39,150 nucleotides of DNA from Nocardia brasiliensis IFM 10847. Lineage in GTDB: Bacteria; Actinomycetota; Actinomycetes; Mycobacteriales; Mycobacteriaceae. The notes beneath the pieces are model-generated. The model was not told the DNA's origin. It did no database searches and saw only the letters and a program-made list of their open reading frames with translations. How positions within the stretch are numbered: the first letter of the stretch is position 1; each line of letters begins with the position of its first letter. Below, piece by piece: positions 15,795 through 24,945 of the stretch. The position numbers were made by a program, and so were the translations under genes. The stretch covers positions 1-39,150 of the forward strand of contig NZ_BAUA01000200.1 of assembly GCF_000710915.1 (NCBI RefSeq), given 5' to 3'.

Positions 15795-17299
15795 GCGGCC
15801 TGCGCGCCACCGGCCTCAGTAAGAGCTTCGCCGGGGTGCCCGCCCTGCGCGAGGTGAGCCTGGACTTCCCGGCCGGCGCGGTCACCGCGCTGATGGGGGA
15901 GAACGGCGCGGGCAAATCGACCCTGATCCGGATTCTCGGTGGCGATCACCGCCCGGACAGCGGCCGGCTCGAGCTCGACGGCGTGCTGCTCGATCAGGCC
16001 ACCCCGGCCGCCGCGCGGGCGGCCGGGATTCGGGTGATCGGCCAGGAACCCGAGATCGTGCCGCATGTCTCGGTCGCCGAGAACGTCTACCTCGGCGCGC
16101 TACCGCGCCGGGCGGGCCGGCTGCTCGATCGGGCGGCCCTGCACGAGCGGATGCGCACCGATCTGGCCAGGCTGGGCTTCGACCGGGATCTGGATCCGAG
16201 CACGGTGGGCTCGAAACTGACTGCGGCACAGCGGCAATTGGTCGAGATCATGCGCGCGCTGACCACCGACGCCAAGGTGATCGCCTTCGACGAGCCCACC
16301 TCCTCGCTCTCGGATCACGAGACCGAATCACTGTTCGCGCTGATCGGACGGCTGCGCGAGCGCGGGCTCGCGGTGATCTACGTGTCGCACCGGATGCGCG
16401 AGATCTTCCGCCTCGCCGACCGGGTCGCGGTGCTGCGCGACGGCGCCCTGGTAGGGGTGCGCGCGACCGCGGAGACCACCGATCAGGAGATCGTCCGCAT
16501 GATGGTCGGCCGGGATCTGTCCACGCTCTTCGCACGCGGTCCGACCACGCCGGGCCGGGTCGTGCTCGACGTGGACGCGGTCACCACCGACGACGTGTCC
16601 GACGTGAGCCTGCAGGTGCGGGCCGGGGAAGTGGTGGCGCTGGCCGGGCTGGTCGGCGCGGGCCGGTCCGAGCTGGCCGGTGCGCTGGCCGGGGATCTGC
16701 CGATCCACTCCGGCACGGTGCGCATCGACGGCAAGCCGGTGCGGTTGCGCCAGCCGCGCGCCGCGGTGCGGGCCGGGGTCGGCTACGCGCCGGAGGAGCG
16801 CAAGGCGCAGGCGCTGCTGCTGCATCGCGGTGTGCGCGACAACATTTCGCTCGCGATGCTGGACCGGTTGCGTCGGCTGCGGTTCGTCAAGGCGGGTGCC
16901 GAGCGCCGGCTCGCGCAGCAGTACGTGGACTCGTTGCGGGTGCGCACGCCCTCGATCGAGCAGGAGGTGCGCAAACTCTCGGGTGGCAACCAGCAGAAGG
17001 TGGTGCTGGCCCGCTGGCTCGCGCGCAAACCCAAGGTGCTGATCCTGGACGAGCCGACCCGCGGCGTCGATGTCGGCGCCAAGGCCGAGATCTACCGCAT
17101 CATCGAGGAATTGGCCGAGGCGGGCGTCGCCGTGCTGGTGATCTCCTCGGAACTACCCGAAGTGCTCGGCCTCGCCGACCGGATCGTCGTCATGCAGCAG
17201 GGGCGCGTCACCGGCGAACTGGACCGCGGCGCGGCCAGTGAAGAGGCGGTGCTGGCCCTGGCCATGGCCGCGGACCTGACATCTCTAGGAAACCAATGA
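15785..17299 (+). CDS. Sugar ABC transporter ATPase (AraG/MglA type)
   Basis: A 504-residue fused double ATPase of a monosaccharide importer, at the inner face of the membrane. Cassette 1 has Walker A GENGAGKST (38-46) and Walker B FDEPTSSLS; its signature is weak (KLTAAQRQ). Cassette 2 has a degenerate Walker A (GLVGAGRSE) but a good signature LSGGNQQK and Walker B LDEPTRGVD, the usual asymmetry of RbsA/MglA/AraG. The true start is the ATG at 15785, overlapping the binding-protein gene by 10 nt; the open frame extends far upstream only by chance. The stop overlaps the permease start (ATGA). Confidence 0.92.
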   Translation: MQLSGLRATGLSKSFAGVPALREVSLDFPAGAVTALMGENGAGKSTLIRILGGDHRPDSGRLELDGVLLDQATPAAARAAGIRVIGQEPEIVPHVSVAENVYLGALPRRAGRLLDRAALHERMRTDLARLGFDRDLDPSTVGSKLTAAQRQLVEIMRALTTDAKVIAFDEPTSSLSDHETESLFALIGRLRERGLAVIYVSHRMREIFRLADRVAVLRDGALVGVRATAETTDQEIVRMMVGRDLSTLFARGPTTPGRVVLDVDAVTTDDVSDVSLQVRAGEVVALAGLVGAGRSELAGALAGDLPIHSGTVRIDGKPVRLRQPRAAVRAGVGYAPEERKAQALLLHRGVRDNISLAMLDRLRRLRFVKAGAERRLAQQYVDSLRVRTPSIEQEVRKLSGGNQQKVVLARWLARKPKVLILDEPTRGVDVGAKAEIYRIIEELAEAGVAVLVISSELPEVLGLADRIVVMQQGRVTGELDRGAASEEAVLALAMAADLTSLGNQ

Positions 17300-18354
17300 C
17301 GGAGCAACAACTTGCAACGGCGCCGGTGGCACCGGCCACCGCCCAGGCGTCCAAGCCCAATCGCTATGCCGCGGCGCTCACCCCACGGCGCATACTGCAC
17401 GCGATCGGTCCGGGAAATCTCAGCCTGATCGGCGCGCTCGCGGTCATCGTCGCGATCTTCGGCTCACTCAACGACGGCTATCTCGATCCCGCGAATCTCG
17501 CCGGAATCGGCGACGCGGTAACGGTTTTCGGCCTGCTCGCGGTGGTGCAGACGGTGGTGATCATCTGCGGCGCCCTGGACATCTCGGTGGGCTCGCAGGC
17601 CGGAGTCGCCTCGGTGCTCAGCGCGATGGCGTTCACCGCGACCTCGGGCAACGCCTTGCTCGGCATCCTGGCCGCGATCGGCATCGGGCTGGTGCTCGGG
17701 CTGGTGAACGGCGTGATCATCGTGTACGGCCGGGTGAATCCGGTGATCGCGACCCTGGCCACCTTGGCCGCGTACAAGGGTCTGGCCCAATTGATCTCGG
17801 GCGGCAAGGCGCAGGGCTTCGTGCTCGACAACGACGTCTTCATCTTCCTGGCCCGCGGCAAGATCATCGGGCTACCGGTGCCGGTGATCATCCTCGCGAT
17901 CGTCGCGGTGGCGGTGCACGTGCTGCTGAAGTACACCGATATCGGCCGCAACATCTACGCGATCGGCGGCAACGACACCGCCGCAAGGCTTTCCGGCATC
18001 AATATCAACAAGTACCTGATCGCGGTGTTCGTGCTCGCCGGGGTGGTGGCCGCGATCGCGGGCATCATTCTGACCGCGCGCACCGGATCGGGCCAGCCGG
18101 TGTCGGGCAGCGAAGGGCTCGAACTCAAGGCGATCACCGCGGCGGCGCTGGGCGGCTGCGCGCTCAAGGGCGGAAAGGGCACGGTCGGCGGCACGCTGCT
18201 CGCCGTCGTCCTGCTCGGCGCGCTGGACAACGGCCTGAACGTGGTGGGCGTCAACACCTTTTGGCAGAACGTCGCGCAGGGCTCCCTGCTCGTCGCCGCC
18301 GTGGTGATCCAGCAGCGGCGCAGCGGTGAGCGCGCCGTCGGATTGCCGACCTAG
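17296..18354 (+). CDS. Sugar ABC transporter permease (AraH/RbsC type)
   Basis: A 352-residue integral membrane permease of the ribose/arabinose/galactose importer family with about nine to ten hydrophobic segments. Family signatures include DISVGSQAGVASVL, NGVIIVYGRVNPVIATLAT, the cytoplasmic EAA-like loop YAIGGNDTAARLSGI and LGGCALKGGKGTVGGTLLA. The first 40 residues are polar and Pro/Ala-rich. The ATG at 17296 overlaps the ATPase stop. It completes the importer; a single permease gene implies a homodimer. The next gene follows after 35 nt. Confidence 0.92.
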   Translation: MTEQQLATAPVAPATAQASKPNRYAAALTPRRILHAIGPGNLSLIGALAVIVAIFGSLNDGYLDPANLAGIGDAVTVFGLLAVVQTVVIICGALDISVGSQAGVASVLSAMAFTATSGNALLGILAAIGIGLVLGLVNGVIIVYGRVNPVIATLATLAAYKGLAQLISGGKAQGFVLDNDVFIFLARGKIIGLPVPVIILAIVAVAVHVLLKYTDIGRNIYAIGGNDTAARLSGININKYLIAVFVLAGVVAAIAGIILTARTGSGQPVSGSEGLELKAITAAALGGCALKGGKGTVGGTLLAVVLLGALDNGLNVVGVNTFWQNVAQGSLLVAAVVIQQRRSGERAVGLPT

Positions 18355-18389
18355 CGCCCGCCGCCGAGTCGACCTCTCAGGAGTGGATC

Positions 18390-19289
18390 ATGATCAATCT
18401 GCGCGCGCAGCCGTGCACCCCGGCGCCCGGACACCTGTGCGAAAGCCCGGTGTGGGACAGCCGGACTCAGGAATTGCTGTGGGTGGACATCCGGGGCGGG
18501 CACATCCATCGCGCGACCCTCGACCGGACGACGCTCGATCTCACGCACCGGTCGACCGTGAGTTTGGCGCCGCCGGTGAGCGCGGTGGTGCCGTGCCTGT
18601 CCGGTGCACTGCTCGCGACCACGAAGGACACCATCTATCGGATCGACCGGGGCGAGGTCAGCCGGGCCGCACGAATTCCGTTGCCGGACGACGGGAACCG
18701 CCGGCGGTTCAACGACGCGAAGGTGGATCCACGCGGGCGGCTGCTCGCGGGCACGATGTCGGAGGACGGTGTCGCGCGCAGCGCCGCGCTGTACCGGCTC
18801 GATCCCGACGGCGCGATGAGCATCCTGCGCGAGGGCATCACGATCTCCAACGGCCTCGGCTGGAGCCCCGACGGCACGACCTTCTACTACGCCGACAGCC
18901 CCACGCAGCGGGTCGACGCCTTCGACTACGACCTGGACACCGGAACATTCACCGGCAGAAGGACCTTCGCTCGATTCGAGGACGGCGACCCGGACGGGCT
19001 GACCGTCGACGCCGCGGGCTGGGTCTGGGTGGCGGTCTGGGGCGCGGGACAGGTCCGGGCCTTCGATCCGGACGGCACGCCGCGCGCGGTCGTCGACGTC
19101 GGTCCCTCCCAGGTCTCCAGCTGTGTTTTCGCCGGTCCCGATCTGGACGTGCTGGTGATCACCACCGCCGCGGAGGGGCCCGCGGTGCTCGAGCCCGACT
19201 CCGGACGGCTGTTCACCTGCGTGCCGGGTGCGATCGGCCTGCCCGGCGTCCGGTACGCCGACACCGCGCTGGTGCGTAACCATGGCTGA
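18390..19289 (+). CDS. SMP-30/gluconolactonase-type sugar lactonase
   Basis: A 299-residue six-bladed beta-propeller lactonase that opens the sugar-acid lactone to the free acid, cytoplasmic. Metal ligands are in place: Glu18 (CESPVW), Asn154 (ISNGLGW) and Asp202 (DPDGL), with Asn108 (FNDAK) lining the substrate site. In this operon it would convert D-galactono-lactone to D-galactonate, between the dehydrogenase and the dehydratase. ATG at 18390 has AGGAG about 9 nt upstream. The stop overlaps the aldolase start by 8 nt. The substrate is inferred from neighbours only. Confidence 0.88.
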   Translation: MINLRAQPCTPAPGHLCESPVWDSRTQELLWVDIRGGHIHRATLDRTTLDLTHRSTVSLAPPVSAVVPCLSGALLATTKDTIYRIDRGEVSRAARIPLPDDGNRRRFNDAKVDPRGRLLAGTMSEDGVARSAALYRLDPDGAMSILREGITISNGLGWSPDGTTFYYADSPTQRVDAFDYDLDTGTFTGRRTFARFEDGDPDGLTVDAAGWVWVAVWGAGQVRAFDPDGTPRAVVDVGPSQVSSCVFAGPDLDVLVITTAAEGPAVLEPDSGRLFTCVPGAIGLPGVRYADTALVRNHG

Positions 19290-19893
19290 GCATCCCCTGG
19301 AGTTGGCGACGCCGGTCATCGCGATCCTGCGCGCACCCACGGCGCGGCGGTTCGCTGAGGTCACCGCCGTGCTGCACGAATCAGGCATCACCGCAGTGGA
19401 ATTCACGCTCACCAGTGCCGGGGCACTGGACGCGATACGCGCGTGCGCGGGCTTCGCGTACCGCATCGGTGCGGGAACGGTCCGCACCGCCGCGGACGCG
19501 GCACGGGCGGTCGACGCGGGCGCCGCGTACCTGATCACCCCGATCGTGAGCGAGGAGGTGATCGCGGCGGGACTCGACCTGGGCGTCCCCGTGATCTCGG
19601 GTGCGTTCACCCCTACCGAGATCCATCGCGCGTGGACCGCGGGCAGCACCATGGTCAAGCTCTTTCCGGCTGCGTCGGGCGGGCCCGGGTATCTGCGGGC
19701 CGTCCGGGCGCCGCTGCCGGAGATTCCGTTGGTGCCCACCGGTGGCGTGGGACTCGACGAGGCGCAGGCGTATCTGGATGCCGGGGCCACGGCGCTGGGC
19801 ATCGGATCACCGCTGATCGGCGACGCCTGCGTCGGTGGCGATCTGGACGCACTGCGGGAGCGCGTGTCCGTGCTACGCGCGGGGTTGTCGTGA
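19282..19893 (+). CDS. dgoA: 2-keto-3-deoxy-6-phosphogalactonate aldolase
   Basis: A 203-residue class I aldolase of the KDPG/KDPGal family, splitting the phosphorylated keto-deoxy acid into pyruvate and glyceraldehyde 3-phosphate. The catalytic pair is visible: Glu40 (AVEFTLT) and Schiff-base Lys126 (TMVKLFPA); GAFTPTE and PTGGV carry the carboxylate and phosphate sites. I use the ATG at 19282, overlapping the lactonase stop, since the open frame above it lies inside the lactonase gene. KDPG (Eda) specificity cannot be excluded by eye, but the linked dgoD supports the galacto route. The stop and the next frame overlap (TGATG). Confidence 0.85.
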   Translation: MAEHPLELATPVIAILRAPTARRFAEVTAVLHESGITAVEFTLTSAGALDAIRACAGFAYRIGAGTVRTAADAARAVDAGAAYLITPIVSEEVIAAGLDLGVPVISGAFTPTEIHRAWTAGSTMVKLFPAASGGPGYLRAVRAPLPEIPLVPTGGVGLDEAQAYLDAGATALGIGSPLIGDACVGGDLDALRERVSVLRAGLS

Positions 19894-19922
19894 TGTGCGC
19901 GGCGGTTCGGGAGCGGAATGTC

Positions 19923-20867
19923 ATGAGGGGCACTCTGGTAACTCTCGGCGAGGCGGTGGGGGTGGTGGCCGCGGTCGAGCCGGGGCCGCTCGCACCCGGC
20001 ACGGCGCTGCGAATGGACTTCGCGGGCGCAGAGGCGACCGTCGCGATCGGCGTGAGCAGGCTTGGGCACGACAGTGTTTGGGTGGGCAGCGTCGGTGACG
20101 ACGCCGTGGGCACGATGGTGCTGGACCGGCTGCGGGCCGAACGCGTCGACGTCTCCCGATGCCGGATCGATCCGGAGTTGCCGAGCGGTCTGATGGTGCG
20201 AGAACGCCGCACCGCCGACCATATCCGGGCCACCTACTACCGGCGCGGACTGGCCGGGTCGAGGCTGTCGGTCGCCCAGGTGGACACCGAACAGATCGCC
20301 GCCGCGGGCGTCCTGCATCTGACCGGGATAACACCGGCGCTGAGCGCGTGCGCGCGCGACGCGGTGCATGTGGCGCTGGACGCGGCTGTCGAAGCGGGCG
20401 TGCCGGTTTCGCTCGACATCAACTACCGCAGTGCGCTGTGGACCAGGGCGGACGCCGCCGCGGAATTGGCGAAACTGGTGCCGCACTGCGACATCGTCTT
20501 CGCCGGACTCGACGAGGCCGCGCTGCTGGTGCCCACTGCGAGCGCGTCCGCGATGGCCGAATCGCTTGCGGCACTGGGCCCCTCGCAGGTCGTACTCAAA
20601 CTCGGCGGGGACGGCGCGCTGGCGCTGCACCGCGGCAGGGTGATCCGGCAGCAGGCGATCCCGGTGACCATGGTCGATCCGGTGGGCGCGGGTGACGCGT
20701 TCGTGGCCGGCTACCTCGCGGGCGTGCTGGACGGCGCATCGGTGCGGCACAACCTGCGACTGGCCGCCACCTGCGGTGCGTTCGCGGTGTCCGTGCCCGG
20801 CGACTGGGCGGGCCTGCCGTCGCGCCGGGAGCTGGACCTGCTGAGCGGCACCGACATTCAACGATGA
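19923..20867 (+). CDS. PfkB-family 2-keto-3-deoxy-sugar-acid kinase
   Basis: A 314-residue ribokinase/PfkB-type kinase. The N-terminal glycine-rich segment GAEATVAIGVSRLGHD and the C-terminal GAGDAFVAG with catalytic Asp258 are the two PfkB signatures. In context it phosphorylates 2-keto-3-deoxygalactonate at C6, between dehydratase and aldolase. The classical E. coli DgoK belongs to another fold, so this is a KdgK-like replacement. The start is uncertain: ATG 19923 (GGGAG 9 nt upstream, where PfkB proteins normally begin) is preferred over ATG 19893, which overlaps the aldolase stop and would add ten residues. The stop abuts the SDR gene. Confidence 0.82.
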   Translation: MRGTLVTLGEAVGVVAAVEPGPLAPGTALRMDFAGAEATVAIGVSRLGHDSVWVGSVGDDAVGTMVLDRLRAERVDVSRCRIDPELPSGLMVRERRTADHIRATYYRRGLAGSRLSVAQVDTEQIAAAGVLHLTGITPALSACARDAVHVALDAAVEAGVPVSLDINYRSALWTRADAAAELAKLVPHCDIVFAGLDEAALLVPTASASAMAESLAALGPSQVVLKLGGDGALALHRGRVIRQQAIPVTMVDPVGAGDAFVAGYLAGVLDGASVRHNLRLAATCGAFAVSVPGDWAGLPSRRELDLLSGTDIQR

Positions 20868-20878
20868 AAGGAAGGCCT

Positions 20879-21634
20879 GTGAGTCGTCTGGCAGAACGCG
20901 TCGCGGTGGTCACCGGGGGCGCCTCGGGGATCGGTGCCGCCACCGCAGCGCGGTTGGCCGCCGAGGGCGCCGCCGTGGTGATCGCGGACATCGCCGAACC
21001 GGCGGGCGAGGAGGTGGCCGCGAAGATCCGTGCCGCGGGCCAGCGCGCCGAATTCGTCTGGTGCGACGTGTCGCAGGAGCAATCGTGGGTGTGGTTGCGC
21101 AATCGGGTGAACGAGCTGTTCGGACCGCTGGATGTGCTGTGCAGCAACGCATCCCGGCAGGCCACCATCCCCGCGGACGAGCTGTCCCGGCGGCAGTGGG
21201 ACGACGGGCTCGCGATCAATCTGACGCCGTTGTTCCTCGGCGTGCACACCTTCATCGACGATCTGCGTGCGCGGGCCGGGAACGTGGTCGCGATCTCCAG
21301 CGTGCACGCGCAATTCGGGTTGCCCGGCTATCCGGTCTATGCCGCGGCGAAAGGTGGCCTGACCGCGTTGGTCCGGCAGCTCGCCGTCGAATACGGCGGT
21401 GCGCGAGTGCGTTTCAACGCGATACTGCCGGGGCCGGTCCTCACACCGGTGTGGGACGACGTCGACGAGGAAGGCCGCAGGCTGTCCGCCCGCGCCACCG
21501 TGCTGGACCGGCTCGGCGCGCCCGAAGAGGTCGCCGCCGCGGTGGCCTTCCTCGCCTCCGACGACGCCTCCTTCATCACCGGCGCGAACCTGGTCGTCGA
21601 CGGCGGCTGGAGCGTACGAAAGGAATCCCGGTGA
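20879..21634 (+). CDS. SDR-family sugar 1-dehydrogenase
   Basis: A classical short-chain dehydrogenase of 251 residues. The cofactor motif is TGGASGIG near the N-terminus, and an aspartate after beta-strand 2 (VIADIAEP) suggests NAD preference. The active site is Ser (ISSVHAQ), Tyr154 and Lys158 (YAAAK). In this operon it probably oxidises D-galactose to the lactone, the first step of the pathway; L-arabinose or fucose dehydrogenase activity is possible. GTG at 20879 is chosen because AAAGGAAGG lies just before it; an ATG at 20864 overlaps the kinase stop but has the Shine-Dalgarno downstream. The stop overlaps the next start (GTGA). Confidence 0.83.
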   Translation: MSRLAERVAVVTGGASGIGAATAARLAAEGAAVVIADIAEPAGEEVAAKIRAAGQRAEFVWCDVSQEQSWVWLRNRVNELFGPLDVLCSNASRQATIPADELSRRQWDDGLAINLTPLFLGVHTFIDDLRARAGNVVAISSVHAQFGLPGYPVYAAAKGGLTALVRQLAVEYGGARVRFNAILPGPVLTPVWDDVDEEGRRLSARATVLDRLGAPEEVAAAVAFLASDDASFITGANLVVDGGWSVRKESR

Positions 21635-22776
21635 AGATCACCGCATTGACCACGTATCTGGTCGCACCGCGCTGGTGTTTTCTGCGCATCGATACCGACG
21701 AGGGCATCACGGGGTGGGGTGAGCCGGTGATCGAGGGGCGGGCGCACACCGTCGCCGCCGCGGTCGGCGAACTCGCCGACTATCTCGTCGGCAAGGATCC
21801 GATGACGATCGAGGCGCACTGGCAGGTACTCACCAAGGGCGGCTTCTATCGGGGCGGTCCGATCCTGTCGAGTGCGGTCGCCGGGATCGATCAGGCGCTG
21901 TGGGACATCACGGGCAAGGCGCTCGGCGTGCCGGTGTGGCAGCTGCTCGGCGGGGCGGTGCGCGATCGGATCCGGGTGTACAGCTGGATCGGCGGCGACC
22001 GGCCCGACGACGTGGCGGCGGCCGCGGTCGAACGAAAAGAGCAGGGCTTCACCGCGATCAAGATGAACGGCTCGGCCGAACTCGACGCGATCGACACCCC
22101 GCGCGCCACCACCGCCATCGTCGACCGGGTGGCCGCCGTGCGCGCGGCCACCGGCGACGAGTTCGATATCGCGGTGGACTTCCACGGCCGTTTGTCGGTC
22201 GCGATGGCGCGGCGGGTACTGCCGCTGCTGGAGCCGTATCTCCCGTTCTTCGTGGAAGAGCCGCTGGTGCCGGAGGTCAGCGATCGGATCGGCGAGATCA
22301 CCGACGCGACGAGCATCCCCGTCGCCACCGGCGAACGGCTGTTCTCCCGCTGGGATTTCCGGACCGTGCTCGACCAGGGCGTCGCCGTCGTGCAACCCGA
22401 TCTCTCGCACGCAGGCGGCATCTCCGAGGTCCGCCGCATCGCCGCGCTCGCCGAGAGCCGTGACGTGGCAGTGGCCCCGCATTGCCCACTCGGCCCGATC
22501 GCACTGGCCGCCAGTCTGCAGGTCGGCTTCGCCACGCCCAACCTGCTCATCCAGGAGCAGAGCCTCGGCATCCACTACAACGAGGGTTCGGACCTGCTCG
22601 ACTACCTGGTCGATCCCGCCGTGTTCGCCTACCGCGACGGGTACGTGGACCTTTTGCGGGCCCCTGGCCTCGGCATCCAGGTCGACGAGACCGCCGTGGC
22701 GCGCGCCGCGGAACTGGGTCATCGCTGGCGCAATCCGATCTGGCACCGCAAGGACGGGTCGTTCGCCGAATGGTGA
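21631..22776 (+). CDS. dgoD: D-galactonate dehydratase
   Basis: Enolase-superfamily dehydratase of 381 residues (E. coli DgoD is 382) converting D-galactonate to 2-keto-3-deoxygalactonate. The sequence follows DgoD nearly throughout: GWGEPVIEGRA, GFYRGGPIL, AGIDQALWDI, WIGGDRPDDV, QPDLSHAGGI and WRNPIWHRKDGS. Active-site residues are Asp183 and His185 (VDFHG), Glu209 (VEEP), Glu235 (TGERL) and catalytic His285 (APHCPLGP). GTG at 21631 with AAAGGA upstream overlaps the SDR stop by 4 nt. This is the last gene of the operon and the one that fixes the pathway as galacto-specific. A weak hairpin follows at 22804. Confidence 0.95.
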   Translation: MKITALTTYLVAPRWCFLRIDTDEGITGWGEPVIEGRAHTVAAAVGELADYLVGKDPMTIEAHWQVLTKGGFYRGGPILSSAVAGIDQALWDITGKALGVPVWQLLGGAVRDRIRVYSWIGGDRPDDVAAAAVERKEQGFTAIKMNGSAELDAIDTPRATTAIVDRVAAVRAATGDEFDIAVDFHGRLSVAMARRVLPLLEPYLPFFVEEPLVPEVSDRIGEITDATSIPVATGERLFSRWDFRTVLDQGVAVVQPDLSHAGGISEVRRIAALAESRDVAVAPHCPLGPIALAASLQVGFATPNLLIQEQSLGIHYNEGSDLLDYLVDPAVFAYRDGYVDLLRAPGLGIQVDETAVARAAELGHRWRNPIWHRKDGSFAEW

Positions 22777-22803
22777 GGTCGGTGACCGGCTAGCTTGCGC
22801 CCC

Positions 22804-22823
22804 CGGCGGTCTGCGACCCGCCG
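22804..22823 (+). terminator. Weak hairpin after the galactonate operon
   Basis: CGGCGG (22804-22809) pairs with CCGCCG (22818-22823) around an 8-nt loop, 28 nt after the dgoD stop. There is no T-run. It is the only hairpin seen in the 170-bp gap before the polysaccharide locus. Confidence 0.35.
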
Positions 22824-22946
22824 CTCGGGCATGTCGAGGCGATATTGCCGACGCTCGGCTATAGGCTCCGCTCGGGTGGTGCGGCATGTCCGCGCAATCT
22901 GCCAGCAACGGACTGCCGACCGGGACCGACTCGCAGGAGGCCGCGC

Positions 22947-24944
22947 GTGACTTTCGGGGCATGCTTACAGCTTGGGCGCCGCGCACGCAGGACGTGCTTG
23001 CTCGGAGTGGGTGTGGCACTGGCCGTGGTCGCCGTCGCGCCACCGGCCGCAGTGGCTCAACCAGCGCCTGCGCCGTCTGCTCCGGCCGAGGCGCCGCCGG
23101 CGCCCGCGGCCGGCGATGTGAGCCTGGCGCTGTCCGATCTCGGTATGGGTACCGCCCTGACCTTCCCCGGGCAACAGTTCGAGCGCAGCATCGCGCTGCC
23201 GCTGCTGCCCGGTATGGCACCCACTGCGTTGACAGGCACGATTCAGCTACCGCCGCACGTGGCGCGTGGCACGCTCGAGGTGCACTCCGGTACGCGCCTG
23301 CTCGACCGGGTGGAGGTGCCGCAGGACCCGCGGGCCCCGGTTCGGCTTTCGCTGGCGGGGGCCGAGCAGGAGAACAACGCGATCTCGGTGACGCTCACCT
23401 CGTCGCTGGTCTCGGAACCGGGCACCTGCGTGACGGATTGGCTCGGGCGTCCGATGACGCTCTCGGACGCGGCGGTCGGCTACTTCGGCGCGGAGGCGCA
23501 ACCGTCGACCGTCGCCGAATTCCTGCCGCCGGTCCTGCGGCAGTTGACCGTGTACGTCCCGGCCACGCCGTCGGAGACGGAAAGCGCCGCGGTGCTCACG
23601 CTGACGACCGCGCTGATCGCGCGCTACCACGGTCAACCGCTCGCGGTGGACGTGCGACCCGTGCAAGCCGGCGCGGCGGTCCCCGACCACGCACCGGGAT
23701 TGCTGGAGCGTCAGATCGAGATCGCCGAGTCGCCCGAGGCGGGGCTGCGGGTGACCGCGGGCGCACAGCCGGTCCTGCGGATCACCGGGAACGGTTCGGC
23801 CCTCGATGACCAAATCCGTTTGCTCACCAGTGCTCTGACGAAGATCGCGATCACTTCGGGCGCGACCGCCGTCGCGCTGCCGCAGGCGCCGCAACTCGCG
23901 CCGGACTCGACGACGCTGCTCGCACTCGGCGAGACACAGCTCAGTGCGACCGCGATCGGTTCGGTGAGCGTGGATATCGGCATCGACCAGACGCGTCTCG
24001 GTCGCGCGTCCCGCGACGTTCGAATTCGCCTGCTGGGCAACTACACTCCGCTGCCCAGTACCCTGAGCGGCAATATCACCGTGACGGCGGGCAGCAGGTA
24101 CGTCGACAGCTGGCCGGTGGACGCGAGCGGGCGCATCGAACGCTGGATCGATCTCCCCGACGAGGTGCTCGGCCGCTACACGACGCTGACCGTCACCTTC
24201 CATCAGACGGGGCTCACGCACGGCTGTGGCCTGGAGCAACCGGTCACCCTGACGATCGATCCCGACAGCGAGGTCACCAGCGCATCGGCCGCGCCGCCGG
24301 TACCCGGTGGCTTCGGCGCGCTGCCGCAGGCGCTGCTGCCCGGCTTCCAAGTCGGTTTGCGCACACCGGGATTCACCGACACCCTGCGCGCGGTCAAGAT
24401 CCTCACCGGGTTGCAGCGGCTGACCGCGGTGCCGCTGCGGCCGGAGCTGGTCGGCTTCGACGCCGCCGCACGCGGCAAGCAGCCCGCCGTATTGATCACG
24501 GCCACCGGCGATCTGCCCGAGTCGATCCGGCTGCCGCTCAGCCAGGACGACGACACGCTGACCGTGACCGACGACAGCACCCGGGCCGCCGTGCGGATCG
24601 ATCCGACGGTTCCGTTCGGGTCGCTGCAGACGACCTGGTCGGGCGGGCGCACGGTGGTGGTCGCCACCTCGACGGAGGCGCCGGAGCACCTCGACCGGGC
24701 ACTGGACTGGCTGAACGCGGATTCGCGCCGCTGGTACCGGCTTTCGGGTTCGGTGCTGTTCCAGACGGGCGACCGGGAGCCGGAGTTCTTCGACCCGTCG
24801 GCGGTAGCGCCGAGCGCGACCGGCGCCTCGATCTCGAGCGATTCCGTCGCCCGGATGCTGGCGATCGCCGCGGGCGTGCTGCTGGTCGTCGGCGTGCTCG
24901 TCGCGGCGGTGGTGCTGCTGATGCTGCGTCGCCGCAGGCGCTGA
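22947..24944 (+). CDS. BcsB-like cellulose synthase subunit homologue
   Basis: A 665-residue exported protein resembling the BcsB family, which guides a nascent polysaccharide outside the cytoplasmic membrane. GTG at 22947 has GCAGGAGG 6 nt upstream; then comes a signal peptide (hydrophobic about 18-33, likely cut after AVA), a Pro/Ala-rich linker, a large beta-rich ectodomain containing repeated jelly-roll-like segments, and a single C-terminal membrane helix (about 640-660) followed by RRRRR. BcsB has the same N-signal, ectodomain and C-anchor layout, though usually about 750 residues. Four genes of the locus follow with 1-nt gaps or 4-nt overlaps. The protein in a monoderm-like mycolata context would face the space under the mycomembrane. 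Confidence 0.75.
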   Translation: MTFGACLQLGRRARRTCLLGVGVALAVVAVAPPAAVAQPAPAPSAPAEAPPAPAAGDVSLALSDLGMGTALTFPGQQFERSIALPLLPGMAPTALTGTIQLPPHVARGTLEVHSGTRLLDRVEVPQDPRAPVRLSLAGAEQENNAISVTLTSSLVSEPGTCVTDWLGRPMTLSDAAVGYFGAEAQPSTVAEFLPPVLRQLTVYVPATPSETESAAVLTLTTALIARYHGQPLAVDVRPVQAGAAVPDHAPGLLERQIEIAESPEAGLRVTAGAQPVLRITGNGSALDDQIRLLTSALTKIAITSGATAVALPQAPQLAPDSTTLLALGETQLSATAIGSVSVDIGIDQTRLGRASRDVRIRLLGNYTPLPSTLSGNITVTAGSRYVDSWPVDASGRIERWIDLPDEVLGRYTTLTVTFHQTGLTHGCGLEQPVTLTIDPDSEVTSASAAPPVPGGFGALPQALLPGFQVGLRTPGFTDTLRAVKILTGLQRLTAVPLRPELVGFDAAARGKQPAVLITATGDLPESIRLPLSQDDDTLTVTDDSTRAAVRIDPTVPFGSLQTTWSGGRTVVVATSTEAPEHLDRALDWLNADSRRWYRLSGSVLFQTGDREPEFFDPSAVAPSATGASISSDSVARMLAIAAGVLLVVGVLVAAVVLLMLRRRRR

Positions 24945-24945
24945 G

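Noticed and set aside
18351..20861. An 836-codon minus-strand frame across the lactonase, aldolase and kinase genes
   Set aside because: It spans three recognisable coupled genes in antisense and shows no domain; it is a third-position GC artefact.
21061..21630. N-terminal extension of galactonate dehydratase
   Set aside because: It overlaps the SDR gene in another frame, and DgoD aligns from the GTG at 21631 to the same length as E. coli DgoD.
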